Source: an uncultured Clostridia bacterium
GTDB taxonomy: Bacteria; Bacillota; Clostridia; Oscillospirales; Acutalibacteraceae
Length of the DNA stretch: 32,509 nucleotides
Reading direction: 5' to 3'
NCBI GenBank assembly: GCA_946185345.1
Contig: CAMHJC010000015.1
Span: 1 to 32,509, forward strand
A program made the translations under genes and the position numbers. This document shows positions 7,517 through 15,680 of the stretch, one piece after another. A model generated the notes under the pieces. It was given only the letters and a program-made list of their open reading frames with translations. It had not been told where the DNA came from and did no database searches. The first letter of the stretch is position 1. Each line of letters starts with the position of its first letter.

Positions 7517-8731
7517 ATGTTCAAAATCAATGACAATTTTGTGAAGCTGCCGCAGAGCTATCTGTTTTCGGATATTGCCAAAAGAGTGGCGGCCTATACT
7601 TCCGCCAATCCCGACAAATCGGTCATCCGGCTGGGAATAGGGGACGTCACCCGTCCGCTTGCGCCGGCCGTGGTGGAGGCAATGAAAAAGGCCTGTGACG
7701 AAATGGGCGCGGAAGCCACCTTCCGAGGATACGGCCCGGAGCAGGGATATGAATTTCTGCGCGAAGCCATAGTGAAGTACGACTACGCGGCCAGAGGCAT
7801 AGATATCCGGCCGGACGAGGTATTCGTCAGCGACGGAGCGAAGTCCGACACGGGCAACATCGGAGACATATTCGGCAGGGAAAATACGGTGGCGGTTTGC
7901 GATCCGGTTTATCCCGTCTATGTTGACACCAACGCAATGGCGGGCAGAGCCGGAGAACTCGGTTCCGACGGTCGCTGGAGCCATCTGGTTTACATGCCCT
8001 GCACCGAGGAAAACGGATTTGCGCCGGCACTTCCCGAAAAGCACGCCGACATGATTTACCTCTGCTTTCCGAACAATCCCACAGGCGCCTCCATCACCTT
8101 TGAGGGTCTGAAAAAATGGGTGGATTACGCACTCGCCAACGAGTCGGTGATTCTCTACGATTCGGCTTATGAAGCCTTTATCACCGAGGACATTCCCCAC
8201 AGCATTTTTGAAATAGAAGGCGCCGAGAGATGCGCCATTGAATTCCGCAGCTTCAGCAAGACCGCAGGCTTCACCGGAACACGCTGCGGATACACCGTCG
8301 TTCCCAAAGCGCTCAGGTGCGGAGGCGTTTCCCTCAACGCACTTTGGAACAGACGGCAGACCACCAAATTCAACGGCGTGCCTTACATCGTTCAGCGCGG
8401 CGCAGAGGCGGTCTATTCCGAGGAAGGACAGAAGCAGATCCGTGAGACCATTGCCTACTATCTCAATAACGCAAAGGTCATCCGTGAAGGACTTGCCGAT
8501 GCCGGATTTACGGTTTTTGGCGGAGTGAATGCTCCCTACATCTGGCTCAAAACACCGGGCGGGCTGACTTCATGGGAATTCTTTGACGAGCTGATCAATA
8601 AAGCGGGCGTTGTCGGCACACCCGGATCAGGATTCGGCCCGAGCGGCGAAGGCTATTTCCGCCTGACATCCTTCGGCTCGCTGGAAAATTCCATTGCCGC
8701 CATTGAACGCATCAAAAAGGCATTTGCCTGA
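7517..8731 (+). CDS. dapL: LL-diaminopimelate aminotransferase
   Basis: DapL converts tetrahydrodipicolinate and glutamate directly to LL-diaminopimelate, bypassing the succinyl or acetyl steps of DapD/DapC/DapE. The 404-residue protein is a fold-type I PLP aminotransferase with the DapL N terminus [32 protein letters not shown], the substrate loop [22 protein letters not shown], and the PLP lysine K248 in [18 protein letters not shown] chose ATG 7517, eight bases after GGAGG (7504-7508); ATG 7511 is in frame but only two bases from that site. Pairing with dapF completes the last two steps to meso-diaminopimelate. Confidence 0.96.
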   Translation: MFKINDNFVKLPQSYLFSDIAKRVAAYTSANPDKSVIRLGIGDVTRPLAPAVVEAMKKACDEMGAEATFRGYGPEQGYEFLREAIVKYDYAARGIDIRPDEVFVSDGAKSDTGNIGDIFGRENTVAVCDPVYPVYVDTNAMAGRAGELGSDGRWSHLVYMPCTEENGFAPALPEKHADMIYLCFPNNPTGASITFEGLKKWVDYALANESVILYDSAYEAFITEDIPHSIFEIEGAERCAIEFRSFSKTAGFTGTRCGYTVVPKALRCGGVSLNALWNRRQTTKFNGVPYIVQRGAEAVYSEEGQKQIRETIAYYLNNAKVIREGLADAGFTVFGGVNAPYIWLKTPGGLTSWEFFDELINKAGVVGTPGSGFGPSGEGYFRLTSFGSLENSIAAIERIKKAFA

Positions 8732-8805
8732 AGACTGTTTGCTTTTTGACTATATTTTTAAGCAATTGTATATCAACATTCTTCTAACTTTTAAATGATT
8801 GATTA

Positions 8806-8834
8806 TTGAATTTATCATAATTATATGATAAAAT
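8806..8834 (+). promoter_or_regulatory. Promoter of carAB
   Basis: TTGAAT (8806-8811) and TAAAAT (8829-8834) are 17 bases apart. This leaves a leader of about 65 bases before carA. The leader holds a small hairpin (TCGTC/GACGA near 8859-8871) but I see no pyr-type attenuator. Confidence 0.7.
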
Positions 8835-8908
8835 ATCTTGAAGTGTGTAATTGGAGTTCGTCACTGACGACTCTACAAAAAATTACTTTGAAAAGGAATG
8901 AACAGCAA

Positions 8909-9988
8909 ATGAAAGCATGGCTGATTCTCGAAGACGGAAGAGTTTATCAGGGCGAATCCGTCGGAGCGGAGAGAAAAACCGTCTGCGAAATCGTATTTAA
9001 CACATCCATGACGGGCTACCGTGAGCTTCTTACCGATCCTTCGTACGCAGGACAAGGCGTTGTGATGACTTATCCCATCATAGGCAGCTACGGCATATGC
9101 ATGGAGGACACCGAATCCGGCAGACCCTGGGTGGAGGCTTATATAGTCCGTGAACTGAACAGGATGGACTCCAATTTCCGTTCGGAGGGTTTACTGAGGG
9201 ATTATCTCATCGCCAACAATATCCCCGTGATTCAGGGCATTGACACACGTGCCCTCACCAAGCACCTGAGAGAATCGGGTACTATGCGCGGTATGATTAC
9301 CTTCGGCGAGAGCTTCGATATGGAGCAGTGCATGAAGGAAATCAAGGCTTACACACTGCCTGAGACTGTTCCCACCGTTACCTGCCGCAATAAGTATTAT
9401 GTCAAGAGCAACGGAAACAGATACAATGTCGCTCTGCTCGACCTCGGCTGCAAGAGGAATATTCTCATGTCGCTGGTCAATCTCGGCTGCGATGTGACTG
9501 TTTATCCTGCCAATACCACTGCGGAGGAGATTCTGGCCGCCGGACACGACGGCATCATGCTTTCCAACGGCCCGGGCGATCCTAAGCAGAATGTTGCGAT
9601 TATTGAGGAGCTGAAAAAGCTCATCGCCGCCAAAATGCCGATATTTGCCATCTGCCTCGGCCATCAGCTGATTGCTCTTGCCAGCGGATTTGATACCTAC
9701 AAGCTCAAATACGGCCACAGAGGCGTCAATCATCCGGTCAAGGATCTGAAGACCGGCCGTGTGTACATCACCTCGCAGAATCACGGATATGTGGTTGACG
9801 AAAAGAGCATCGACCCGGCCATCGCCGAAATGAGCTATGCCAATGTCAACGACGGAAGCTGTGAAGGCGTCCGCTATAAGAATGGCCATGTATTCACCGT
9901 GCAGTTCCATCCGGAAGCCTGCGCCGGTCCTCACGATGCCGCTCCGCTCTTTAATCAATTCTTTGCTATGATGGGAGGCAAAAACTAA
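8909..9988 (+). CDS. carA: Carbamoyl phosphate synthase, small (glutaminase) subunit
   Basis: CarA hydrolyses glutamine and passes ammonia to CarB for carbamoyl phosphate, the precursor of pyrimidines and arginine. The 359-residue protein has the N-terminal CarA domain (LEDGRVYQGESVG, NTSMTGYRELLTDPSY) and a class I glutaminase domain. The triad is C249 in ICLGHQ, H334 and E336 in QFHPEA, and SNGPGDP is present. ATG 8909 starts the conserved MKAWLILEDG. The open frame extends to 8825, but that lies inside the promoter and adds non-family residues. AGGA at 8894-8897 is the ribosome site. The stop overlaps the carB ATG by one base, so translation is probably coupled. Confidence 0.97.
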   Translation: MKAWLILEDGRVYQGESVGAERKTVCEIVFNTSMTGYRELLTDPSYAGQGVVMTYPIIGSYGICMEDTESGRPWVEAYIVRELNRMDSNFRSEGLLRDYLIANNIPVIQGIDTRALTKHLRESGTMRGMITFGESFDMEQCMKEIKAYTLPETVPTVTCRNKYYVKSNGNRYNVALLDLGCKRNILMSLVNLGCDVTVYPANTTAEEILAAGHDGIMLSNGPGDPKQNVAIIEELKKLIAAKMPIFAICLGHQLIALASGFDTYKLKYGHRGVNHPVKDLKTGRVYITSQNHGYVVDEKSIDPAIAEMSYANVNDGSCEGVRYKNGHVFTVQFHPEACAGPHDAAPLFNQFFAMMGGKN

Positions 9989-12900
9989 TGCCGAAGAATC
10001 CGAATATCAATAAAGTTGTCGTTATCGGCTCAGGTCCCATTATCATCGGACAAGCCGCAGAATTTGACTATGCCGGCACACAGGCCTGCCGTGCTCTGAA
10101 GGAAGAGGGCGTGGAAGTTGTTCTGATCAACTCCAACCCGGCCACCATCATGACCGACAAGGACATTGCCGACAAGGTCTACATCGAGCCTTTGACCACT
10201 GATACCGTCAAAAAGGTCGTTCTCGCCGAAAAGCCCGACTCCATTCTGCCTACCCTCGGCGGTCAGAACGCTCTGAACCTCGCCGTTGAGCTGGAAGAAG
10301 AAGGCTTCTTTGCCGCACATAATGTCCGTCTGATCGGCACAACCGCCGAAACCATCCGCAAGGCGGAGGACAGACAGGAATTCAAGGACACCATGGAAAA
10401 AATCGGTCAGCCCTGCGCCGACAGCCTTGTTGTCCACAATGTGGAGGATGCCGTGGCATTTGCCGAGAAGATCGGCTATCCCGTGGTTGTCCGTCCGGCC
10501 TTTACACTGGGCGGCACAGGCGGCGGCATTGCTCGCACACAGGAAGAACTGGTCGAAATCTGCGGTCACGGACTCCAGGTGAGCCGTGTCACAGAGGCTC
10601 TGATCGAGAGATACATCGGCGGCTGGAAGGAAATCGAATTTGAAGTCATCCGTGACGGCGCGGGCAACTGCGTGACAGTCTGCTCCATGGAGAATGTCGA
10701 CCCGGTCGGCGTTCACACCGGCGACTCCATTGTTGTCGCTCCTTCCCAGACCCTGGCCGACAAGGAGTATCAGATGCTCCGCAGTTCCGCTCTTGCCATT
10801 ATTGAGGAGCTGAAGATTTCCGGCGGCTGCAACGTGCAGTTCGCTCTCAATCCCAACAGCTTTGAATACGCCGTTATCGAGGTCAATCCTCGACTCAGCC
10901 GTTCCTCGGCGCTTGCTTCCAAGGCAACCGGCTATCCGATTGCCAGAGTGGCTTCCAAGATTGCTCTGGGCTTCAATCTCGACGAAATTCAGAACGCCAT
11001 CACCAAGAAGACATACGCCTGCTTTGAGCCGACGGTTGACTACTGCGTGGTCAAGATTCCGCGCTGGCCCTTCGACAAATTCGTCTACGCCAAGAGAAAG
11101 CTCGGCACCCAGATGAAGGCCACCGGTGAGGTCATGGGTATAGGCGTCAATTTCGAGAGCGCTCTCATGAAGGCCATCCGCTGCCTTGAAACCAATATTT
11201 ACAGCCTGCGCATGAAGGAAGTCATGTCGCTCAGCGACGAAGCGCTGGCACAGGCGCTCACACTGGTCGAGGACAGAAGAATCTTCGTCATTGCGGAGGC
11301 TCTGCGCAGAGGCTATTCCATTGAGTCGATCAACAAGATCACCACTATTGACCTGTGGTTTATTGATAAAATCGCCTCCATTGTTGAGATGGAGAAGAAG
11401 ATTGAAACCGACTTCTCGGTTGAGACGCTTCGCCGTGCCAAGTACCTCGGATTCACCGACAAGGTGATCGGCGAAATCTGCGGCAAGACAGAGGACGAGG
11501 TGCGTGAGCTTCGCTACGCCAACGACATTAAGGCGGCCTACAAGATGGTTGACACCTGCGCCGCCGAATTTGATGCGGAGACGCCTTACTATTATTCCTG
11601 CTACGAGAGCGAAAATGAAGTGGATCCTGCCACCGACAAGAAGAAGATCATGGTCATCGGTTCCGGACCGATCCGCATCGGTCAGGGTGTCGAATTCGAC
11701 TATTGCTCGGTTCACTCGGTATGGGCCTTGAGAGCGGCAGGCTACGAGACCATTATTGTCAATAACAATCCCGAAACCGTTTCCACCGATTTTGACGTGT
11801 CGGACAAACTCTACTTCGAGCCTCTGACGCCCGAAGATGTCCGCAACATCGTCGAGCTGGAGCAGCCTTACGGCGCTGTCGTGCAGTTCGGCGGACAGAC
11901 CGCCATCAAGCTCTGCGAAGCGCTGGACAAGATGGGCGTTAGAATTCTCGGTACATCTGCCGAAAATATGGATAAGGCCGAGGACAGAGAGCTTTTCGAC
12001 CGCATTCTCACCGAATGTAATATTCCCAAGGCGCCCGGACGCACGGTATTTACCTGCGATGAAGCGATTGCCGCCGCCAATGAGATCGGCTATCCCGTTC
12101 TGGTTCGTCCTTCCTACGTGCTCGGCGGACAGGGCATGCACATCGCCTTCTCCGACAAAGAGATTCGTGAATATATCGGCATCATCAACCGCATACAGCA
12201 GGATCACCCGATTCTGGTCGATAAGTACATCATGGGCAAGGAAGTGGAAGTCGACGCCATCTGCGACGGCACCGATATCCTCATTCCCGGCATTATGGAG
12301 CATATCGAGCGCGCAGGCGTTCACTCGGGCGACTCCATCTCGGTTTATCCCTGCCAGTCCATCAGCAAGGAAGTTCAGGCGCGTATTGTGGAGGATACCC
12401 GCAATCTGGCGCTCGCGCTGGGCGTCCGCGGCATGATCAACATTCAGTTCATCGTAAAGGACGACGTGGTTTATATCATTGAAGCCAATCCCCGTTCTTC
12501 CAGAACCGTTCCCTATATCAGCAAGATCACCGGTATTCCGATCGTCAAGCTGGCCACCCAGTGTCTCTTCGGCGACAAGAAGATTCCCGATCTCGGCTAC
12601 GAATACGGCCTCCAGAAGGAACAGCCGACCATCGCCATCAAAATGCCGGTATTCTCCTTTGAGAAGCTCTACGGCGCCGATATCAGCCTTGGCCCCGAAA
12701 TGAAGTCCACCGGCGAAGTGCTCGGCATTGCCTACACCTATGAGGAAGCGCTCATCAAGGCGTTTGTCGGCACCGGCATCCGTCTGCCGAGAACCCACAA
12801 GATCGCGATTACCGTCAAGGATATGGACAAAGAGGAAGTTGTGCCGATCGCAAAGGATTTCGCCGACCTCGGCTATGAAATTTACTGCACCGCCGGCACC

Positions 12901-13185
12901 GGCAAATACCTCGCCGATCACGGCATTGCCAACAAGGTGGTCAAGCGCATTGAGGACGGCTCGCCGAATTACATTGATATGATCATCAACAACGAGCTTG
13001 ATCTCATTATCAATACGCCTACACAGGGCATGGAAACCAACCGTGACGGCTATCTCATCAGAAGAAATGCCGTAGAGTGCGGTGTGCATTGCTTCACATC
13101 TCTTGACACGGCAAGAGCTCTGGCCAACTGCCTTAAGAATGCGGGCGGCGTTGATCTCTCGGTCATTGATATCGCCAAGATCTGA
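9988..13185 (+). CDS. carB: Carbamoyl phosphate synthase, large subunit
   Basis: CarB uses two ATP, bicarbonate and ammonia to make carbamoyl phosphate. The protein is 1065 residues, full family length, with the expected internal duplication. The first ATP-grasp half opens with VVIGSGPIIIGQAAEFDYAG, and the second repeats it near residue 552 as VIGSGPIRIGQGVEFDYCS. Each half has its own carboxylate-binding segment, such as EVNPRLSRSSALASKATGYP and EANPRSSRTVPYISKITGIP. The last 130 residues form the MGS-like allosteric domain. Codon bias is strong enough to keep a 1054-codon antisense frame open, which is a shadow. ATG at 9988 shares its A with the carA stop. Confidence 0.98.
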   Translation: MPKNPNINKVVVIGSGPIIIGQAAEFDYAGTQACRALKEEGVEVVLINSNPATIMTDKDIADKVYIEPLTTDTVKKVVLAEKPDSILPTLGGQNALNLAVELEEEGFFAAHNVRLIGTTAETIRKAEDRQEFKDTMEKIGQPCADSLVVHNVEDAVAFAEKIGYPVVVRPAFTLGGTGGGIARTQEELVEICGHGLQVSRVTEALIERYIGGWKEIEFEVIRDGAGNCVTVCSMENVDPVGVHTGDSIVVAPSQTLADKEYQMLRSSALAIIEELKISGGCNVQFALNPNSFEYAVIEVNPRLSRSSALASKATGYPIARVASKIALGFNLDEIQNAITKKTYACFEPTVDYCVVKIPRWPFDKFVYAKRKLGTQMKATGEVMGIGVNFESALMKAIRCLETNIYSLRMKEVMSLSDEALAQALTLVEDRRIFVIAEALRRGYSIESINKITTIDLWFIDKIASIVEMEKKIETDFSVETLRRAKYLGFTDKVIGEICGKTEDEVRELRYANDIKAAYKMVDTCAAEFDAETPYYYSCYESENEVDPATDKKKIMVIGSGPIRIGQGVEFDYCSVHSVWALRAAGYETIIVNNNPETVSTDFDVSDKLYFEPLTPEDVRNIVELEQPYGAVVQFGGQTAIKLCEALDKMGVRILGTSAENMDKAEDRELFDRILTECNIPKAPGRTVFTCDEAIAAANEIGYPVLVRPSYVLGGQGMHIAFSDKEIREYIGIINRIQQDHPILVDKYIMGKEVEVDAICDGTDILIPGIMEHIERAGVHSGDSISVYPCQSISKEVQARIVEDTRNLALALGVRGMINIQFIVKDDVVYIIEANPRSSRTVPYISKITGIPIVKLATQCLFGDKKIPDLGYEYGLQKEQPTIAIKMPVFSFEKLYGADISLGPEMKSTGEVLGIAYTYEEALIKAFVGTGIRLPRTHKIAITVKDMDKEEVVPIAKDFADLGYEIYCTAGTGKYLADHGIANKVVKRIEDGSPNYIDMIINNELDLIINTPTQGMETNRDGYLIRRNAVECGVHCFTSLDTARALANCLKNAGGVDLSVIDIAKI

Positions 13186-13231
13186 GCGGATCATTCATAT
13201 CTGTCAGTAAAATAATACTTTCATCAATGCA

Positions 13232-13266
13232 GTACCCGATTTTTGTTATTTTCAATAATCGGGTAC
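13232..13266 (+). terminator. Perfect hairpin downstream of carB, probable weak terminator
   Basis: GTACCCGATT (13232-13241) is exactly repeated in reverse complement at 13257-13266, with a 15-base AT-rich loop. Only a loose T-rich stretch follows (GCGTTTTC). It may end the carAB transcript; an operator for the following gene cannot be excluded. Confidence 0.5.
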
Positions 13267-13310
13267 ATGTGCGTTTTCTACCATAATCCCAAACGAGAAA
13301 GAGGGAAAAC

Positions 13311-14582
13311 ATGCTTTCAAAATTTCTTTTCAATTCAGACCACAGGCTGAAAAAATCGTTTGTTCTGATAGCGCTTGTCTCGGCATTCCTGATGATCGGC
13401 ATGGCGGTTTCCTGCGGGAATTCAGGCGGCAGTGAGGAAAAGGTGCGTCCTGTTTCAGACGATGACATTTCTTCGGAGGAGCCTGCCGATGTATCTTTGT
13501 CGGATGTCAGTATTCAACTCGGCAAGGGTATCACACGAAAGATCGATGCCGTGGGAGGCAGCAATATCCAATGGAGCAGTTCCGATGATTCTGTAGCTTC
13601 GGTTGACAGCGAAGGCAATGTAACGGGAATCAAACTCGGCAACTGTGTGCTTACCGCTGTGAATGAGTACGGAAACAGTGCGGAATGTGCCGTTACCGTC
13701 AAAAAGACCTGTTACCTGACATTTGACGACGGGCCGAAGTACAGCATATACGATATACTTGATGTACTGAAGGAATATGACGCAAAGGCGACGTTCTTTC
13801 TGGTAGATACGGTTTGTTTTTCATCGGTTGAACGAATGAAGAATGAAGGGCATGCGCTTGCGCTTCACACCAGAGTCAATAAAACCAGTCATTGCTATCG
13901 CACGCTGTACAGATATTATGACGATCTGGAAAAGCTCAACGACAAGCTGGAGGAATACACCGGCGTGCGCTCCAATCTGATCCGATTTCCCGGCGGAAGC
14001 AGCAATACGGTCTGTGAGCCGCTTCGCATGAGACGGCTGCTTAACGGCGCGGATGATCTGGGATACCGTGTGTTTGACTGGACTGCCTCTTCAAAAGACA
14101 CCAGACCGGGTTCGGATTATCTGACGTCAAGTCATTACGTATTGAGCGAATGTAACCATGACGTGGAAATCGTGCTGATGCATGATCTGAATTTTACCGC
14201 CAACGCATTGAGAATTATTTTGCCTGCTCTCCAATCAAGAGGGTATGTATTTGAAACGCTGGATCATTATCCCGAGCATACATACCAGCACAAATGCAAG
14301 TACAGCTGGAATCATCCTGATCTGCCGTCGGAATCGGTTTCACTCAGCAAGGAGACGGTTGAGCTGAAGACGACGGAAAAATTCGAGCTGGAAGCCGCTA
14401 TGACTCCCATTGATTCCACCGATTACATTATCTGGGAAAGTTCCGACAGCTCGGTGGCAAGCGTAAGTCTGTCGGGCGTCGTTGTGGGCGTTTCAGAAGG
14501 CGAAGCGACCGTAACGGCCAAAACATCCAGCGGAAAGACAGCGTCATGCAAGGTGACCGTTATTTCCGCCGCAGCGGAATAA
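13311..14582 (+). CDS. Probable lipoprotein: polysaccharide deacetylase (NodB) domain flanked by Big2 domains
   Basis: The 423-residue protein starts with a signal segment ending at C35 (MAVSC, a weak lipobox), so it is probably lipid-anchored outside the cell. Residues 62-131 and about 344-418 are Ig-like Big2 domains, each with an SSDxSVASV motif. The NodB domain lies between: TFDDGP (137-142), RFPGGSSNT, FDWT and VLMHDL are all seen. Family enzymes deacetylate N-acetylglucosamine of peptidoglycan or chitin. The second metal motif is unusual: H186 is followed four residues later by N190 instead of His, and the next His is H194. Activity is therefore uncertain. ATG 13311 follows GAGGG (13301-13305). 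It converges on the argS operon. Confidence 0.85.
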   Translation: MLSKFLFNSDHRLKKSFVLIALVSAFLMIGMAVSCGNSGGSEEKVRPVSDDDISSEEPADVSLSDVSIQLGKGITRKIDAVGGSNIQWSSSDDSVASVDSEGNVTGIKLGNCVLTAVNEYGNSAECAVTVKKTCYLTFDDGPKYSIYDILDVLKEYDAKATFFLVDTVCFSSVERMKNEGHALALHTRVNKTSHCYRTLYRYYDDLEKLNDKLEEYTGVRSNLIRFPGGSSNTVCEPLRMRRLLNGADDLGYRVFDWTASSKDTRPGSDYLTSSHYVLSECNHDVEIVLMHDLNFTANALRIILPALQSRGYVFETLDHYPEHTYQHKCKYSWNHPDLPSESVSLSKETVELKTTEKFELEAAMTPIDSTDYIIWESSDSSVASVSLSGVVVGVSEGEATVTAKTSSGKTASCKVTVISAAAE

Positions 14583-14596
14583 CCGGTACCGTCAAA

Positions 14597-14652
14597 CAAA
14601 AAAATAACCGTTCCCGATGTCTTTTCAGGACAACCGGGAACGGTGTTTTTTT
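14597..14652. terminator. Two-way intrinsic terminator
   Basis: ACCGTTCCCG (14607-14616) pairs with CGGGAACGGT (14635-14644), with a further TGTC/GACA pairing inside. A T-run follows on the plus strand (14646-14652), and an A-run at 14598-14605 gives a T-run on the minus strand. It serves both the deacetylase gene and the converging five-gene operon. Confidence 0.92.
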
Positions 14653-14675
14653 GTGTCAATCGTGTTTTGAATTCA

Positions 14676-15173
14676 TCAGAAGGCGATATCCTTGTAGCCT
14701 ATTTCGACAATCTTTTCATCAATGAAGCATACACCGATGCCGTTGTCGTCCAGGTCCTCTCCGCCCCATGTGCGGTCGAACAGCAGATAGACCCGCCGTC
14801 CTTTTTCCATGAGATAATCGGGAGGAATGATGAGTGTTTCAGGAGTGACGGCGTTGACAAGCTCCCCGTAGGAATTGATATCGGGCCACCAGAGCGCAGC
14901 TTCTTCCTCGTTTTCGGGGCCGTAGCTGTACTTTTCCTCGTTGTTGTAATAATGGATGAGAGCTTCGACCAGCACCGGCTCGATGAAATCCCATTTTTCA
15001 TCAAAGCATTGAAGCGCATTTCTCTGCGCATCGGTGATGTCTGTGCCTTCGTCCTCGTCGACCTGTACCAGAAGCTGTATATTATGCCAGCTTCCGCCGA
15101 ATTCCAACGGAAATTCGCCGTTCCAGCCGTATCCGTCTTCATAACTGATATGCCCGAACACTTCATCGACCAT
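14676..15173 (-). CDS. Hypothetical protein, DUF6985-like
   Basis: This acidic 165-residue soluble protein has no signal or membrane segment. The opening (VFGHISYEDGYGWNGEFPLE), the phrase TDAQRNALQCFDEKWDFIEP and a helical HYYNNEE stretch resemble the DUF6985 family of unknown function. I make this assignment from memory and hold it loosely. The start is ATG 15173, eight bases after AAAGGAG; an upstream extension to 15224 has no site and overlaps the previous gene. It is the last gene of the ddl-argS operon, 14 bases behind the His-tail protein gene, and ends at the two-way terminator. Relatives often sit in immunity-like or phage-like settings, but nothing here shows that. Confidence 0.6.
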   Translation of the reverse strand: MVDEVFGHISYEDGYGWNGEFPLEFGGSWHNIQLLVQVDEDEGTDITDAQRNALQCFDEKWDFIEPVLVEALIHYYNNEEKYSYGPENEEEAALWWPDINSYGELVNAVTPETLIIPPDYLMEKGRRVYLLFDRTWGGEDLDDNGIGVCFIDEKIVEIGYKDIAF

Positions 15174-15187
15174 GATGAATTCTCCTT

Positions 15188-15649
15188 TCAGTGATGATGG
15201 TGATGGCCGCATCCACAGCCGCATTCCCCGTCATCGTCGTCGTGGTGATGGTGTTCGAGTCCGCCGTAGAAGGCATCCTCAAATTCCTCGTCAAACTCAA
15301 TGCCTTCCTGAAGCATGGTCATCTGGTCGTAGATATAGGCGGGATTGATGAAGGACATCACATCCTCCACGGTGTTGCAGTAACCCTGCAAATACTGTGC
15401 CCTGGGGGTTTCCTCGTCCAGCTCGAACAGCTCGTCACCTTTTTCCAGACTGATTTCGTCGTATTTGGAGACAAATTCCTTTTCCGAGAGCTTTTCCATG
15501 TCCTCACGCATCTGGGTGAGTGCGTCACGAGTACCGGTGTTGTAATCGGAATATCCTGATGCTTCGGCAATTTCATCACGGATGGTGAATTTCAGCATGC
15601 GCTCAGTGATATCCATGATGGTAAGCTCGCAAACCTTTCTGTCGCTCAT
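15188..15649 (-). CDS. Small acidic protein with His/Asp/Cys-rich C-terminal metal-binding tail
   Basis: I do not recognise the body of this 153-residue protein. It begins MSDRKVCELTIMDITERML and is rich in Glu and Asp, with helical stretches such as TQMREDMEKLSEKEF. The last 20 or so residues are striking: four His, four Asp, a Gly-Glu, three Cys alternating with Gly, a Gly, then five His at the very end. Such tails bind Ni, Zn or Cu in SlyD, HypB and related chaperones. The sequence therefore supports metal binding, buffering or delivery, but not a specific metal. ATG 15649 is preceded by AAGGA; the frame extends to 15691 without support. It lies between argS (31-base gap) and the DUF6985-like gene. 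Confidence 0.75.
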   Translation of the reverse strand: MSDRKVCELTIMDITERMLKFTIRDEIAEASGYSDYNTGTRDALTQMREDMEKLSEKEFVSKYDEISLEKGDELFELDEETPRAQYLQGYCNTVEDVMSFINPAYIYDQMTMLQEGIEFDEEFEDAFYGGLEHHHHDDDDGECGCGCGHHHHH

Positions 15650-15680
15650 TGGTTGTCCACATCCTTTTTGATTTCTTGAA

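Noticed and set aside
8825-8908. Upstream extension of carA
   Set aside because: The extra 28 codons overlap the TTGAAT-17-TAAAAT promoter and are not part of the conserved CarA N terminus.
10030-13194. Antisense open frame of 1054 codons across carB
   Set aside because: It mirrors carB almost exactly, lacks any recognisable domain, and arises from biased codon use that avoids stops on the other strand. carB has a full set of family motifs.
15188-15260. Cloning-vector His-tag contamination at the end of the small acidic gene (GLEHHHH then DDDD)
   Set aside because: It resembles a tag plus a protease site, but the run is broken by GECGCGCG, uses mixed codons, stays in frame with a native gene and is followed by the next gene's ribosome site.
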